Positions 9,912 to 20,016 of a DNA stretch of 64,000 bases are shown here, piece after piece; position 1 is the stretch's first letter; the number at the start of each line of letters is the position of its first letter. The stretch lies in assembly GCF_002746455.1 (NCBI RefSeq), contig NZ_NWUW01000004.1, positions 186,001-250,000 on the forward strand. The letters are read 5' to 3'. The stretch is from Bacillus fungorum (GTDB lineage Bacteria; Bacillota; Bacilli; Bacillales; Bacillaceae_G). A program made the translations under genes and the position numbers. A model generated the notes under the pieces. That model did no database searches, was not told where the DNA came from, and saw only the letters and a program-made list of their open reading frames with translations.

Positions 9912-10553
9912 ATGAAATATCCAGACCATTTAGTAAAACAAGTGAAAGAACGTAGTGCGCCTTATCAATTAGAAGGTTTTTTAAGTGGACAAGGTCCTGG
10001 AAATCCCAAATTTATGTTGTTAGGAGAAGCGCCTGGTGAAACAGAAATTCATAATGGGATTCCGTTTAGCGGGAGGGCGGGAAAACAATTAATGGGTTTT
10101 TTAGAACGTATTCACGTTACAAGGGAAGAAGTATATATTACGAGTGCTGTTCGGAGTAGACCTTATCAATGGCGAGAGAAAAAAGAACGAAATGGTGAAA
10201 TCATACAAAAAAAGTATAATAGAACGCCAAATCAGGGAGAAATAGTTGCCCATGCGCCTTTGTTAGATTATGAATTAGAGAAAATACATCCGAAGCTTAT
10301 CGTCACGCTTGGAAATATCGGTCTTCAACGTTTAACAGGAAAAAATAAAAAAATCACAGATATACACGGGCAATTATTAAAACAGCCCATTCAAAAATTA
10401 AAGGATATGCAAAGTGCAGAGTTTACATGGTCAGAGAAAGAATATCATGTTTTTCCGACTTTTCATCCAGCTTCCATTTTTTATAATCGGAGTTTATTGG
10501 AGCTTATTTATGAGGATTTGGAGAAGCTTAAAAGACTTGTAATAAAAAACTAG
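9912..10553 (+). CDS. Uracil-DNA glycosylase superfamily protein
   Basis: A 213-residue protein with the UDG-fold boxes GEAPGETE (residues 37-44) and HPAS near the C-terminus. Family 4 UDGs remove uracil from DNA. There is no cysteine in the whole protein, so the 4Fe-4S cluster of canonical family 4 enzymes is absent; activity is therefore uncertain. ATG 9912 follows GGCGGTGGGGG; the longer frame from 9825 begins inside a terminator. The stop lies in the following hairpin. Confidence 0.8.
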   Translation: MKYPDHLVKQVKERSAPYQLEGFLSGQGPGNPKFMLLGEAPGETEIHNGIPFSGRAGKQLMGFLERIHVTREEVYITSAVRSRPYQWREKKERNGEIIQKKYNRTPNQGEIVAHAPLLDYELEKIHPKLIVTLGNIGLQRLTGKNKKITDIHGQLLKQPIQKLKDMQSAEFTWSEKEYHVFPTFHPASIFYNRSLLELIYEDLEKLKRLVIKN

Positions 10554-10577
10554 AAAAGCTAAGGCGCTTTTCTAGTT
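10548..10577. terminator. Hairpin between converging genes
   Basis: AACTAGAAAAGC/GCTTTTCTAGTT. It lies between the UDG-like gene (+) and the YitT-family gene (-) and may terminate both; the T tract is short. Confidence 0.55.
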
Positions 10578-10581
10578 ACAT

Positions 10582-11463
10582 TTAATTATGTAAAGGGTTT
10601 TTATTCTCATCTAACGTAAATCCTTCGCCAACTACATCATGTACGTCACTTACAGCGACAAAAGCATGAGGATCTACAGAAGTAATGATATTCTTTAATT
10701 TCACGATTTCATTTTTAGCAACAACGCAATACAATACGTTACGTTCTACTTTTGTATACGATCCAACAGCTTTTAAAAAGGTTGCTCCGCGCTCCATCTC
10801 AGATAAAATTTTGGCAGCAATTTCATCGTTTTTATCTGAGATAATAGTCGCTCCTTTTGCTGCATATGCTCCTTCTTGCATAAAATCAATGACTTTCGCC
10901 CCGATAAAAACAGCAACTAACGTATACATACCCTCGCGGTATGATAAATAGGTAAGAATAGAGACGATAATGACGATAGCATCAAACATAAACATCGTTT
11001 TCCCCATACTCCAGCCAACATATTTGTGAGCTAGTCGTGCGATAATATCTACACCGCCAGTAGTCCCGCCATATTTAAATATTATCCCAAGACCGATACC
11101 GATAAATGCCCCGGCGAATAAAGCTGCGAGTGTCATATCATTTTGCAAGTTTAAATGTAAGTTGAGCACTTCGTAACGCTGGAAAATCCATAGAAATAAA
11201 GATACGCTAAAGGTGCCAATTAATGTATATAAAAATGTCGTTCTGCCAAGTAACCTCCAACCAATAAAAAATATAGGGATATTTAAAATCAAGTTTGAGT
11301 AGGAAGGATCAAACTTAAATAAAAAATACAATAATAGTGTAATACCAGTAAACCCACCCTCTGCAAGGTGGTTTTCAATATTGATATTGACAATACCGAA
11401 AGAAAATATAGCGGAACCGATTAAAATAAAAATAATATTTCGCATCTTTAATTTTGATGTCAT
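10582..11463 (-). CDS. YitT family membrane protein (DUF161/DUF2179), ypjC-like
   Basis: A 293-residue protein with five or six N-terminal membrane helices (to about residue 205) and a C-terminal cytoplasmic DUF2179 domain, about 205-285. The family role is unknown; it is sometimes listed as a transporter. ATG 11463 is preceded on its strand by GGGGGA. The context resembles B. subtilis ypjC, which sits near the same genes. Confidence 0.85.
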   Translation of the reverse strand: MTSKLKMRNIIFILIGSAIFSFGIVNINIENHLAEGGFTGITLLLYFLFKFDPSYSNLILNIPIFFIGWRLLGRTTFLYTLIGTFSVSLFLWIFQRYEVLNLHLNLQNDMTLAALFAGAFIGIGLGIIFKYGGTTGGVDIIARLAHKYVGWSMGKTMFMFDAIVIIVSILTYLSYREGMYTLVAVFIGAKVIDFMQEGAYAAKGATIISDKNDEIAAKILSEMERGATFLKAVGSYTKVERNVLYCVVAKNEIVKLKNIITSVDPHAFVAVSDVHDVVGEGFTLDENKNPLHN

Positions 11464-11562
11464 ATAGAAATCCCCCTAATTATGTAATGATTGCATTGCT
11501 CCGCTGAAACGGTAAAACATAATAATAAGTAATTTCTAGTTGCTAGTGAAAATAGTAAGAAT

Positions 11563-11731
11563 CTGATTGGTGCGGGTTCATCTTTTGCGAAAAGCACGCA
11601 AAAGAAGTTTCACTTTACCCCATACTAACGGCTGATAGGAGATGAAGCAAAGAAGAGGGACAAACCAGCTGTAGGAACCCGATTAGTTCAACTAATCTTT
11701 TGCAAAAATCGCAAAAGAAGTTTCACTTTAT
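11563..11731. repeat. Tandem bcr1-like repeat pair
   Basis: The 377-bp gap between the YitT and mazG-like genes holds two copies of the 20-mer GCAAAAGAAGTTTCACTTTA (11598-11617 and 11711-11730). Each lies behind a TCTTTTGC/GCAAAAGA hairpin. The second unit (11612-11731) also has CCGATTAGTTCAACTAAT (11679-11696), 17 of 18 identical to 52953-52970 in the bcr1-like element downstream, plus the same AGCAAAGAA loop. It is bounded by ACTTTA on both sides. The first unit keeps only the 3' part. Confidence 0.7.
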
Positions 11732-11840
11732 TATAGTCTATCCAAAAATGGGTCGCAAATAGGTGTTTGGCGGGGAATAATATTTGTCAAATCGTGATGA
11801 ATTGGCTAACATGAAAGAGGAAGGATTAGAGGTGAATAGT

Positions 11841-12182
11841 ATGGAAGCAAAAACAATGAAAGATATGCAGAAAGAAGTAGATGCATATATTGGTCAGTTT
11901 AAAGAAGGTTATTTCAGTCCGCTTGCAATGATGGCTCGTTTAACGGAAGAAATGGGAGAGCTTGCAAGAGAGGTAAATCATTATTATGGTGAGAAACCGA
12001 AGAAAACAACTGAAAAAGAAAGAAGTATTGAAGAAGAGCTTGGAGATGTATTATTTGTTATGATTTGTATGGCAAATAGTTTAAATATTGATTTAGAGAC
12101 AGCACATAACATTGTAATGAATAAATTTAATACACGTGATAAAGATCGCTGGACACGTATTGATGAGGGAGAGAAAGAATAA
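11841..12182 (+). CDS. ypjD: MazG-like nucleotide pyrophosphohydrolase YpjD
   Basis: A 113-residue all-alpha NTP pyrophosphatase of the MazG superfamily, probably cleaving non-canonical or excess NTPs. The metal-binding EExxE-type helix is visible as [12 protein letters not shown], and a second acidic helix as [14 protein letters not shown] 11841 follows AGAGGTGAATAGT and gives the normal family length; upstream in-frame starts from 11784 have no support. Its stop overlaps the dapB start by one base. Confidence 0.85.
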   Translation: MEAKTMKDMQKEVDAYIGQFKEGYFSPLAMMARLTEEMGELAREVNHYYGEKPKKTTEKERSIEEELGDVLFVMICMANSLNIDLETAHNIVMNKFNTRDKDRWTRIDEGEKE

Positions 12183-12982
12183 TGAAAGAAATTAAAGTAA
12201 TTATCGCCGGACCAAGAGGACGTATGGGACATGAAGCAGTCCTTCTTATGGAAAGAACGGAACATTTTAATTTAGTAGCAGCAGTGGATTATAAGCATGG
12301 TGGTGAGAAGATTTCTGATTTACCTGGCATGCCAGCATTACATGCACCGATTTACGCTGATTTACATACTTGTTTAGAGGAAGTAGAAGCAGATGTGTTG
12401 TTAGATCTAACAACACCAGAAGTGGGGAAACAACACGTTACACTTGCAGTTGAGCGTGGACTTCGTTCGGTTATTGGTACAACTGGATTTACAGAAGAAG
12501 AATTGGCACGTTTAACTGAGAATGCAAAAGAAAAAGCAGTAGGAACAATTATTGCTCCAAACTTTGCAATTGGTGCAGTTCTTATGATGAAATTCTCACA
12601 AATGGCAGCGAAGTATTTCCAAGATGTTGAAGTAATTGAATTGCATCATGATCAAAAATTAGATGCACCATCTGGTACCGCGGTAAAAACAGTAGAATTA
12701 ATTCGCCAAAATCGTGAATCAAAGCAGCAAGGTCATCCAAATGAAGTAGAGCAACTGGAAGGCGCTCGTGGTGCAAATGTAGACGGTATTCACATTCATA
12801 GCGTACGTTTACCAGGACTTATTGCTCACCAAGAAGTAATGTTCGGTGGAGATGGACAAATGCTAACAGTTCGTCATGATTCATTCAATCGTGCATCATT
12901 TATGTCAGGTGTAAAACTATCAATTGAGACAGTAATGAATCTAGATCATCTTGTGTACGGCTTAGAAAATATTATCGATTAA
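12182..12982 (+). CDS. dapB: 4-hydroxy-tetrahydrodipicolinate reductase
   Basis: A 266-residue NAD(P)H-dependent reductase of the lysine/diaminopimelate pathway, which also feeds dipicolinate in spore formers. The N-terminal nucleotide-binding loop [11 protein letters not shown] (residues 9-19) and the catalytic [15 protein letters not shown] box are intact. It starts inside the TAATG overlap with the mazG-like gene and leads the compact dapB-mgsA-bshB1-bshA-cca-birA run. Confidence 0.96.
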   Translation: MKEIKVIIAGPRGRMGHEAVLLMERTEHFNLVAAVDYKHGGEKISDLPGMPALHAPIYADLHTCLEEVEADVLLDLTTPEVGKQHVTLAVERGLRSVIGTTGFTEEELARLTENAKEKAVGTIIAPNFAIGAVLMMKFSQMAAKYFQDVEVIELHHDQKLDAPSGTAVKTVELIRQNRESKQQGHPNEVEQLEGARGANVDGIHIHSVRLPGLIAHQEVMFGGDGQMLTVRHDSFNRASFMSGVKLSIETVMNLDHLVYGLENIID

Positions 12983-12996
12983 AGGAGAGAAAACGG

Positions 12997-13392
12997 ATGA
13001 AAATTGCCTTAATCGCACATGACAAAAAGAAAAATGACATGGTTTCGTTTGCGTACGCATATAAACCAATTTTTGAACAACATGAATTATTTGCAACAGG
13101 AACGACAGGACTTCGTATTATGGAGGCAACTGGCTTAGTTGTAACAAGATATCAGTCGGGTCCTCTTGGTGGCGATCAAGAAATCGGTGCCATGATTGCA
13201 AAAAACGATATGGATATGGTGATTTTCTTCCGAGATCCACTAACTGCTCAGCCGCATGAGCCAGATGTAAATGCATTACTTCGTTTATGTGATGTATATG
13301 CGATTCCACTTGCAACGAATATGGCAAGTGCTGAAATGTTAATGCACGCATTAGAGCGAGGAGATTTAGATTATCGCAAGTTAAGAAAATGA
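12997..13392 (+). CDS. mgsA: Methylglyoxal synthase
   Basis: A 131-residue enzyme converting dihydroxyacetone phosphate to methylglyoxal and phosphate, an overflow bypass of glycolysis. Family signatures are AHDKKK (residues 8-13), ATGTTG phosphate loop (33-38), [10 protein letters not shown] with catalytic D60, and FFRDPL. ATG follows AAAGGAGAG. The next gene begins 12 bp on. Bacillithiol made by the next two genes is the thiol used for methylglyoxal detoxification, so the grouping makes metabolic sense (inference). Confidence 0.95.
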   Translation: MKIALIAHDKKKNDMVSFAYAYKPIFEQHELFATGTTGLRIMEATGLVVTRYQSGPLGGDQEIGAMIAKNDMDMVIFFRDPLTAQPHEPDVNALLRLCDVYAIPLATNMASAEMLMHALERGDLDYRKLRK

Positions 13393-13403
13393 GGGGAACA
13401 ATT

Positions 13404-14108
13404 ATGAGTGGATTACATATATTAGCGTTTGGTGCTCATGCCGATGATGTTGAAATCGGCATGGCTGGTACCATCGCTAAATATACAAAGCAAGGGTATG
13501 AAGTAGGTATTTGTGATTTAACAGAAGCTGATCTTTCTTCAAATGGAACGATAGAGTTGAGAAAAGAAGAAGCGAAGGTCGCAGCTCGTATAATGGGAGT
13601 AAAAACGAGGCTGAATTTAGCGATGCCAGACCGTGGTTTGTATATGAAAGAAGAATATATACGTGAAATTGTCAAGGTGATCCGTACATATAAACCAAAA
13701 CTAGTTTTTGCGCCGTACTATGAAGATCGTCATCCAGACCATGCAAATTGTGCAAAGCTTGTGGAAGAGGCTATTTTTTCAGCAGGAATCCGTAAATATA
13801 TGCCGGAACTTTCACCACATCGTGTGGAGTCTTTTTATCATTATATGATTAATGGTTTTCATAAACCGAATTTTTGTATAGATATAAGTGAGTACCTCTC
13901 TATAAAGGTGGAAGCATTAGAAGCGTATGAAAGTCAGTTTTCAACAGGGAGTGATGGTGTGAAAACGCCGTTAACAGAAGGTTACGTTGAAACTGTAATC
14001 GCTCGTGAGAAGATGTTTGGAAAAGAAGTTGGAGTCTTGTATGCCGAGGGATTTATGAGTAAGAAACCGGTTTTATTACATGCTGATTTATTAGGGGGAT
14101 GTAAATGA
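13404..14108 (+). CDS. bshB1: Bacillithiol biosynthesis deacetylase BshB1
   Basis: A 234-residue zinc-dependent LmbE/PIG-L deacetylase that removes the acetyl group from GlcNAc-malate in bacillithiol synthesis. The metal motif AHADDVE (H12, D14, D15) and the RHPDHANC box are present. ATG 13404 follows GAGGGGA; the frame also runs back to 13389 but that lacks a ribosome site. It overlaps bshA by the ATGA/TAA arrangement. Confidence 0.93.
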   Translation: MSGLHILAFGAHADDVEIGMAGTIAKYTKQGYEVGICDLTEADLSSNGTIELRKEEAKVAARIMGVKTRLNLAMPDRGLYMKEEYIREIVKVIRTYKPKLVFAPYYEDRHPDHANCAKLVEEAIFSAGIRKYMPELSPHRVESFYHYMINGFHKPNFCIDISEYLSIKVEALEAYESQFSTGSDGVKTPLTEGYVETVIAREKMFGKEVGVLYAEGFMSKKPVLLHADLLGGCK

Positions 14109-15250
14109 AATTAAAAATAGGTATTACATGTTATCCTTCTGTAGGTGGTTCTGGAGTTGTTGGAACAGAATTAGGAAAGCAATTGGCGGAACGTGGGCAT
14201 GAAATTCACTTTATTACATCGGGTTTACCATTCCGGTTAAATAAAGTATATCCAAACATTTATTTTCATGAAGTGACGGTAAATCAATACTCTGTATTTC
14301 AATATCCACCATACGATTTAGCGTTAGCAAGTAAAATGGCCGAGGTTGCACAAAGAGAAAACCTAGACATTTTACATGTACATTACGCAATACCGCATGC
14401 AATTTGCGCGTATTTAGCGAAACAAATGATTGGAGAGCGTATTAAAATTGTTACAACCTTGCATGGAACAGATATTACTGTGTTAGGTTCCGACCCTTCG
14501 TTAAATAATTTAATTCGTTTTGGTATTGAGCAATCGGATGTTGTTACGGCTGTCTCACATTCATTAATTAACGAAACGCATGAGCTTGTAAAACCAAGTA
14601 AAGACATTCAAACGGTATATAACTTTATAGACGAACGTGTATATTTCAAGCGTAATATGTCTCAATTAAAGAAAGAATACGGTATAAGTGAGAGTGAAAA
14701 AGTACTTATTCATATTTCGAATTTCCGTAAAGTAAAACGTGTGCAGGATGTTGTTCAGGCATTTGCTAAAATTGTTAAAGAAGTAGATGCGAAGTTGCTT
14801 CTTGTTGGAGACGGACCAGAATTCTGTACGATTTTACAGATAGTGAAGAATTTACATATTGAAGATCGCGTTTTATTCCTAGGAAAGCAAGATAATGTTG
14901 CAGAACTACTTGCGATGAGTGATTTAATGTTGCTTCTATCAGAGAAGGAAAGTTTTGGTCTTGTTTTATTAGAAGCAATGGCGTGTGGTGTACCTTGTAT
15001 CGGAACACGTGTTGGAGGTATTCCAGAGGTTATTCAACACGGGGAAACAGGATATTTATGTGAAGTTGGCGATACAACAGGAGTGGCACATCAAGCTACG
15101 CAGCTATTAAAGGACGAGGAACTTCACCGTAATATGGGAGAACGAGCAAGAGAAAGTGTTTATGAGCAATTTCGCTCAGAAAAAATTGTTTCACAATATG
15201 AAACGATTTATTATGACGTACTAAGGGATGACAAAAATGGAAAGATTTAA
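14105..15250 (+). CDS. bshA: Bacillithiol biosynthesis glycosyltransferase BshA
   Basis: A 381-residue GT4-type GT-B glycosyltransferase that makes GlcNAc-malate from UDP-GlcNAc and L-malate, the first step of bacillithiol synthesis. N-terminal [10 protein letters not shown] loop, LHGTD, and the C-terminal donor-binding [16 protein letters not shown] with the GT4 E-x7-E pattern are all visible. It overlaps bshB1 upstream by 4 bp and cca downstream by 14 bp, so translation is coupled. Confidence 0.94.
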   Translation: MKLKIGITCYPSVGGSGVVGTELGKQLAERGHEIHFITSGLPFRLNKVYPNIYFHEVTVNQYSVFQYPPYDLALASKMAEVAQRENLDILHVHYAIPHAICAYLAKQMIGERIKIVTTLHGTDITVLGSDPSLNNLIRFGIEQSDVVTAVSHSLINETHELVKPSKDIQTVYNFIDERVYFKRNMSQLKKEYGISESEKVLIHISNFRKVKRVQDVVQAFAKIVKEVDAKLLLVGDGPEFCTILQIVKNLHIEDRVLFLGKQDNVAELLAMSDLMLLLSEKESFGLVLLEAMACGVPCIGTRVGGIPEVIQHGETGYLCEVGDTTGVAHQATQLLKDEELHRNMGERARESVYEQFRSEKIVSQYETIYYDVLRDDKNGKI

Positions 15251-16430
15251 AAAAGCTAGTTCTATTATTGAGACATTAAAGCAACAAGGACATGAGGCTT
15301 ACTTTGTTGGTGGGAGCGTACGAGATCTTATTATCGATAGGCCGATTGGAGATATTGATATTGCGACATCTGCTCTACCAGAAGAAGTGATGGCTATATT
15401 CCCAAGAAATGTTCCTGTTGGTCTTGAACATGGAACTGTAATTGTTGTAGAAAATGGTGAGCCTTATGAGGTAACTACTTTTCGAACAGAAAGCGAATAT
15501 GAAGATTTTCGAAGACCTAGTAGTGTTCAATTTGTTCGTTCATTAGAAGAGGATTTAAAACGTCGTGATTTCACGATGAATGCAATTGCTATGACAGAAG
15601 AAGGCAAAATGGTTGATTTATTTGCTGGACAGGAAGCCATTCAACAGAGGGAAATTGTGACAGTTGGAAATGCTGCGGATCGTTTTCAAGAAGATGCCCT
15701 GCGAATGATGCGTGGTATTCGGTTTGTAAGCACGTTAGGTTTTTCACTAGAAATGAAAACGAAGCAAGCGATCGAAACGTATGGGCATTTGCTAGAACAT
15801 ATAGCAATTGAGCGTATTACAGTAGAGTTTGAGAAACTGTTAACTGGTACATATTGTGTGAAAGGTCTCAAAGAATTAGTAGAGACGAAGCTATTTTCTC
15901 ATTTGCCATATTTACAAATGTCAGAAGAGAGACTGTTAAAAGCTACGCAGTATAAATGGGATTCTTTCGAAACGGATATTGAGGCGTGGGCATTTTTCTT
16001 ATATTGTATCGGAGAAGAACATCCATCTGTCTTTTTACGTCAATGGAAGTTTTCGAATAAAAAAATAAAAGATATTGTTGCAGTTTTATTGGCAATCCGT
16101 ACGAGAAAGGAGAAGGATTGGGATACAGTCCTTCTTTATAAAACGGGAATTCATATCGCTGAAATGGCTGAAAGAGTATATGAAGCGATGATTGAAAGCT
16201 ATGACCGTACATCTGTTAAACGAGTACAAACATTGTTTCAAGCATTGCCAATAAAGAGTCGTCAAGAAATGAATGTGACGGGGAATGATTTATTAAGCTG
16301 GACAAACAAAAAGCCTGGTCCATGGGTTGCTGAAATGCTTCAAAAAATTGAGGAAGCAATCGTACAAGGAAACGTAGTTAATGAGAAAGAGCGTATAAGG
16401 GAGTGGCTGCAAGGATGCAATCTACTATAA
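15237..16430 (+). CDS. cca: CCA tRNA nucleotidyltransferase
   Basis: A 397-residue class II CCA-adding enzyme that builds or repairs the tRNA 3' CCA end without a template. The polymerase-beta head shows GGSVRDLI and GDIDIATSA with the catalytic Dx[21 protein letters not shown] and ERITVEF follow. I chose ATG 15237 because AAGGG at 15223-15227 is well placed for it; ATG 15228 in the same frame would sit too close. Overlaps bshA and birA. Confidence 0.95.
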   Translation: MERFKKASSIIETLKQQGHEAYFVGGSVRDLIIDRPIGDIDIATSALPEEVMAIFPRNVPVGLEHGTVIVVENGEPYEVTTFRTESEYEDFRRPSSVQFVRSLEEDLKRRDFTMNAIAMTEEGKMVDLFAGQEAIQQREIVTVGNAADRFQEDALRMMRGIRFVSTLGFSLEMKTKQAIETYGHLLEHIAIERITVEFEKLLTGTYCVKGLKELVETKLFSHLPYLQMSEERLLKATQYKWDSFETDIEAWAFFLYCIGEEHPSVFLRQWKFSNKKIKDIVAVLLAIRTRKEKDWDTVLLYKTGIHIAEMAERVYEAMIESYDRTSVKRVQTLFQALPIKSRQEMNVTGNDLLSWTNKKPGPWVAEMLQKIEEAIVQGNVVNEKERIREWLQGCNLL

Positions 16431-17395
16431 GAAAGCAGTTATTGCAAGTTTTTTCTGAAGCGGATGGCGAGTTTGTATCTGGCCAGACGATTAGTGATAA
16501 ACTTGGTTGCTCGAGAACTGCTGTGTGGAAACATATGGAGGACCTTCGTAATGAGGGCTATGAACTTGAAGCTGTACGTCGATTAGGTTATCGAATTGCG
16601 AGTAAGCCGGACAAAGTGACTGCGAATGAAATTCAGTTAGGATTACAAACGAAACATATTGGTAGAACAGTGTATTTTGAAGAGTCTGTTGAATCTACGC
16701 AGCATATTGCAGCAAAACTAGCGTATGAAGGTGTAGAAGAAGGAACAATTGTTGTGGCAGAAGAACAAACAGCGGGCAGAGGTCGTTTAAGCAGAAAATG
16801 GCATTCACCGAAAGGGACAGGAATTTGGATGAGTATTATTTTACGTCCATCAATCCCGGTTCATCATGCACCACAACTTACTTTGTTAGCGGCTGTTAGT
16901 GTTGCGCAAGCAATTGAAAAATGCACAGGTGTAAACGTAGGAATAAAATGGCCAAATGATATTTTAATTCAAGGGAAAAAGGCTGTAGGTATATTAACGG
17001 AAATGCAAGCGGATCCTGATAAAATCAATGCTGTCATTATGGGCATTGGTATTAATGCGAATCAAAAGCAAGAACATTTTGATGAGGAAATTCAGCATAT
17101 TGCTACTTCTTTAGCGATTGAATCTGGTAAGCCAATTGTTCGTGCAGAACTTATGCAACAAATCTTTTTACAACTAGAAAAATTATATGAAGAGTATTTA
17201 CAAAATGGTTTCTCTGTCATTAAAATTCTTTGGGAAAGCTACGCTGTGAGCATCGGGAAAGAAATTACCGCCCGAACGATGAGACAGTCGATTACAGGGC
17301 TAGCAAAAGGAATTACAGAAGAGGGTGTATTGCTTTTAGAGGACCATGAAGGAAAAGTACATCATATTCATTCTGCGGATATCGAAATTAAGTAG
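16415..17395 (+). CDS. birA: Biotin--protein ligase / biotin operon repressor
   Basis: A 326-residue bifunctional BirA. The N-terminal winged helix (about 1-65, CSRTAVWKHMEDL recognition helix) is followed by the ligase domain with the biotin loop GRGRLSRKW, where biotinyl-AMP is made, and then the KWPNDI segment. It biotinylates carboxylase carrier proteins and probably represses bio genes. ATG 16415 lies inside cca; a GTG at 16403 in the same frame is less likely. Confidence 0.95.
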   Translation: MQSTIRKQLLQVFSEADGEFVSGQTISDKLGCSRTAVWKHMEDLRNEGYELEAVRRLGYRIASKPDKVTANEIQLGLQTKHIGRTVYFEESVESTQHIAAKLAYEGVEEGTIVVAEEQTAGRGRLSRKWHSPKGTGIWMSIILRPSIPVHHAPQLTLLAAVSVAQAIEKCTGVNVGIKWPNDILIQGKKAVGILTEMQADPDKINAVIMGIGINANQKQEHFDEEIQHIATSLAIESGKPIVRAELMQQIFLQLEKLYEEYLQNGFSVIKILWESYAVSIGKEITARTMRQSITGLAKGITEEGVLLLEDHEGKVHHIHSADIEIK

Positions 17396-17425
17396 AAGAA
17401 GTTCCTCTTTTGGAACTTCTTTTTA
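17396..17425 (+). terminator. Terminator of the dapB-birA run
   Basis: AGAAGTTCC/GGAACTTCTTTTT stem-loop. Confidence 0.9.
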
Positions 17426-17522
17426 TTTCAATATTTTTGAGTTTAATTTGTAACATGATAATAAATTCTTTTAATATTTAAAGTTCATTTCAAAATATCT
17501 TCCGTCTAGTTGGCCTGGCATG

Positions 17523-17912
17523 TTATTTGACGATTACTTTGCCTTCCATTCCTTTAAGAAGATGGTATCGACATATTAATTCATATGTGCCAGTATTTTT
17601 AGGTTTCACGGTAATATTCTTTTCTTTTCCTGACTCGACTACGACGTCAATGCCGAGTTTTTTCACTGTAAAGGTGTGCTCGTTTTTACCTTTATTTTTC
17701 AATAGTAATGTTGTTGATCCTTCAAGTGGAATCGTGATGACATTTGGATTAAAGTAATCATCATTTAGTTCAACCTCAATTACTTTCGTTGAATCGATAG
17801 GTTGTGTTACGACGTTAACTGAGGCAAATGTATGGAGGGTGCCAAAAGTTATCATCCCTACAATCATCACAAGCAAACCGATGGATCGAAATAACCATTT
17901 GTTTATAGACAT
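17523..17912 (-). CDS. Exported cupredoxin-domain protein
   Basis: A 129-residue protein with an N-terminal signal/anchor segment (about residues 5-28) and a single cupredoxin-like fold. Likely copper ligands are H in KNEHTF and the C, H and M of the C-terminal ICRYHLLKGMEGK loop, arranged as in type-1 copper sites. It could be a small electron carrier or copper-binding protein outside the membrane; the partner is unknown. ATG 17912 follows AAGGAGAA on the minus strand. It stands alone between birA and the panB leader. Confidence 0.75.
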   Translation of the reverse strand: MSINKWLFRSIGLLVMIVGMITFGTLHTFASVNVVTQPIDSTKVIEVELNDDYFNPNVITIPLEGSTTLLLKNKGKNEHTFTVKKLGIDVVVESGKEKNITVKPKNTGTYELICRYHLLKGMEGKVIVK

Positions 17913-18095
17913 TCGCAATTCTCCTTTTGTAAGTATGTTTCCTCAATTAACCTGCATCATTATTTTATGAGTTATACTATGTATTTAAAAAGCTGTTTAT
18001 ATTTCTATGATTGAGTAATTTATTGAAAATTCACATACCATAATGAGGATAAAAATTATTTTTTCAAAAAAATGTAGTAATTCCTTTTGGGAGTT

Positions 18096-18104
18096 TGCTA
18101 TAAT
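18096..18104 (+). promoter_or_regulatory. Extended -10 promoter for panBCD
   Basis: TGCTATAAT is a perfect extended -10 (TGn plus TATAAT at 18099-18104). No good -35 box is present, which is common with extended -10 promoters. It would start a leader of about 200 nt. Confidence 0.6.
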
Positions 18105-18113
18105 TAGTTCGAA

Positions 18114-18273
18114 TATGGGCAGTATCAGAGCGAACTGCACCATGATTCGAAGCAATACGAAAAATAATAACTTGGATTCTGCCTTGATCCAATAACGGAC
18201 TGGGACAGAGGGATGAATAATGCCGACTAACACACAACCCTTCTGCCCTTTTGTGGCCAGAGGGGTTTTTTAT
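18114..18273 (+). promoter_or_regulatory. panB leader RNA: tandem hairpins plus terminator/antiterminator (candidate pan motif)
   Basis: Hairpin 1: GCAGT (18119-18123) with ACTGC (18134-18138). Hairpin 2: TTGGAT (18172-18177) with ATCCAA (18187-18192). Then GGGACAGAGGG (18202-18212) can pair with CCCTTCTGCCC (18238-18248). The latter is also the 5' arm of a terminator whose 3' arm is 18255-18266, followed by a T run. The position before panB and the paired hairpins fit the pan RNA motif described upstream of pantothenate genes in Firmicutes. The ligand is unknown and the assignment rests on memory of that motif. Confidence 0.6.
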
Positions 18274-18319
18274 ATGATTTCGGCCATCTCCTCTCTCCTG
18301 CATAAAGGAGGAGTAGTTT

Positions 18320-19156
18320 TTGAAAACAAAAACAGATTTTTTGAAAATGAAAGAGCAAGGTGAGCCGATTACAATGCTAACGGCGTATGATTACCCTTCT
18401 GCTAAATTAGCAGAAGAAGCTGAAGTTGATATGATTCTAGTTGGAGATTCTCTCGGGATGGTTGTACTCGGCTATGATTCGACAGTACCTGTAACAGTAG
18501 AGGATATGATTCATCATACGAAAGCTGTACGCCGCGGAGCGAAAGAAACGTTTATTGTAACTGATATGCCATTTATGTCGTATCATGTGTCGCCTCAAGA
18601 TACGATGGTGAATGCACGCCGCATCGTTCAAGAGAGTGGCGCCCATGCACTGAAGGTAGAAGGTGCGGGAGAAGTGATATCAACTATTCACTACTTGACG
18701 AATGCGGGAATTCCTGTTGTGGCGCACTTAGGTTTAACTCCTCAATCTGTAGGAGTGCTAGGTGGATATAAAGTACAAGGAAAAGACGTTGAAAGTGCAA
18801 AAAAATTAATAGAAGATGCGAAGAAATGTGAGGAAGCTGGTGCAATTGCACTCGTGTTAGAGTGTGTGCCAATGCAGTTAGCAGAACTTATTTCAGAGCA
18901 ATTAACAATTCCAACAATCGGGATTGGCGCAGGACAAAAAGTAGATGGGCAAGTGCTTGTTTATCATGATCTTATCTCATATGGCGTAAATCGTGTTCCG
19001 AAATTTGTGAAGCAATATACGTCTGTTCAAGAGGAAATTGTACGCGGGATTTCTCAATATGTTGCTGAAGTAAAGACAAGACAATTTCCTGAAGAAAAAC
19101 ATTCGTTCACAATGAAAGAGGAAGAATGCTTAGCGTTATACGGAGGAAAACAATAA
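18320..19156 (+). CDS. panB: 3-methyl-2-oxobutanoate hydroxymethyltransferase
   Basis: A 278-residue enzyme making ketopantoate from alpha-ketoisovalerate with methylene-tetrahydrofolate, the first committed step to pantothenate and CoA. TIM-barrel signatures [10 protein letters not shown] and [11 protein letters not shown] hold the metal-binding aspartate; GIGAG is near the C-terminus. It starts at TTG 18320, only 6 bp after AAGGAGGAG; no better in-frame ATG exists. Its stop overlaps the panC start. Confidence 0.95.
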   Translation: MKTKTDFLKMKEQGEPITMLTAYDYPSAKLAEEAEVDMILVGDSLGMVVLGYDSTVPVTVEDMIHHTKAVRRGAKETFIVTDMPFMSYHVSPQDTMVNARRIVQESGAHALKVEGAGEVISTIHYLTNAGIPVVAHLGLTPQSVGVLGGYKVQGKDVESAKKLIEDAKKCEEAGAIALVLECVPMQLAELISEQLTIPTIGIGAGQKVDGQVLVYHDLISYGVNRVPKFVKQYTSVQEEIVRGISQYVAEVKTRQFPEEKHSFTMKEEECLALYGGKQ

Positions 19157-20004
19157 TGAAAATCGTAACTACAGTGCAAGAGATGCAGCAAATTACAAAC
19201 GCCAACAGTAGAAGTGGAAAAAGTATCGGTTTTGTTCCAACGATGGGTTATTTACATGAAGGGCATGCGACTTTATTACGTAAGGCAAGAGAAGAAAATG
19301 AAATTGTAGTTTTAAGCGTGTTTGTCAATCCGCTACAGTTTGGACCGAATGAAGATTTAGATCGATATCCTCGTGATATTGATAGAGATGAAAATGTAGC
19401 AAAAGAAAGCGGTGTAGATTATTTATTTTATCCGAGCGTAGAAGAAATGTATCCAGTAGAACAAACGACAACAGTAGAAGTTGTGAAGCGTACCGATGTA
19501 TTATGCGGCAAACAAAGACCTGGTCATTTCGCTGGAGTTGCGACTGTACTCATGAAACTATTTAATATTACATTGCCAACGCGTGCTTATTTCGGTATGA
19601 AAGATGCACAGCAAGTTGCTGTCATTGAAGGATTTGTCGCTGATTTTAATATTCCGGTTACGATCGTACCAGTGGATATTGTAAGGGAAGAAGATGGATT
19701 AGCAAAAAGTTCTCGTAACGTGTATTTATCACAAGAAGAGCGTGAAGAAGCTCCTCATTTATACCGCAGTTTATGTATAGCGAAAGAAAGAATTGAGGCA
19801 GGCGAACGTAATTCAGAAATCATTACAACTCTTGTGAAAGAGTATATCGAGACGTATACGAAAGGCACTGTAGATTATGCTGATTTATATGCCTATCCTT
19901 CATTACAAATAATGGATAAAATTGAAGGACGAATTATTTTAGCAATTGCAGTTAAATTTGATAATGTACGATTAATTGACAATATAACATTAACGGTGAA
20001 ATAA
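19156..20004 (+). CDS. panC: Pantothenate synthetase
   Basis: A 282-residue ATP-dependent ligase joining pantoate and beta-alanine. The nucleotidyltransferase boxes are present: [10 protein letters not shown] (HIGH-type), the pantoate-binding [10 protein letters not shown] and the KMSKS-like [11 protein letters not shown] 19156 overlaps the panB TAA and follows GGAGG; in-frame codons back to 19126 lie inside panB. Confidence 0.96.
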   Translation: MKIVTTVQEMQQITNANSRSGKSIGFVPTMGYLHEGHATLLRKAREENEIVVLSVFVNPLQFGPNEDLDRYPRDIDRDENVAKESGVDYLFYPSVEEMYPVEQTTTVEVVKRTDVLCGKQRPGHFAGVATVLMKLFNITLPTRAYFGMKDAQQVAVIEGFVADFNIPVTIVPVDIVREEDGLAKSSRNVYLSQEEREEAPHLYRSLCIAKERIEAGERNSEIITTLVKEYIETYTKGTVDYADLYAYPSLQIMDKIEGRIILAIAVKFDNVRLIDNITLTVK

Positions 20005-20016
20005 GGGGGAGCATCT

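Noticed and set aside
18114..18273. T-box leader before panB
   Set aside because: No AGGGTGG-type T-box sequence or specifier-loop architecture; the pairing fits a two-hairpin attenuator.
18064..18303. Minus-strand ORFs opposite the panB leader
   Set aside because: They overlap a structured leader, have no ribosome site and no family resemblance.
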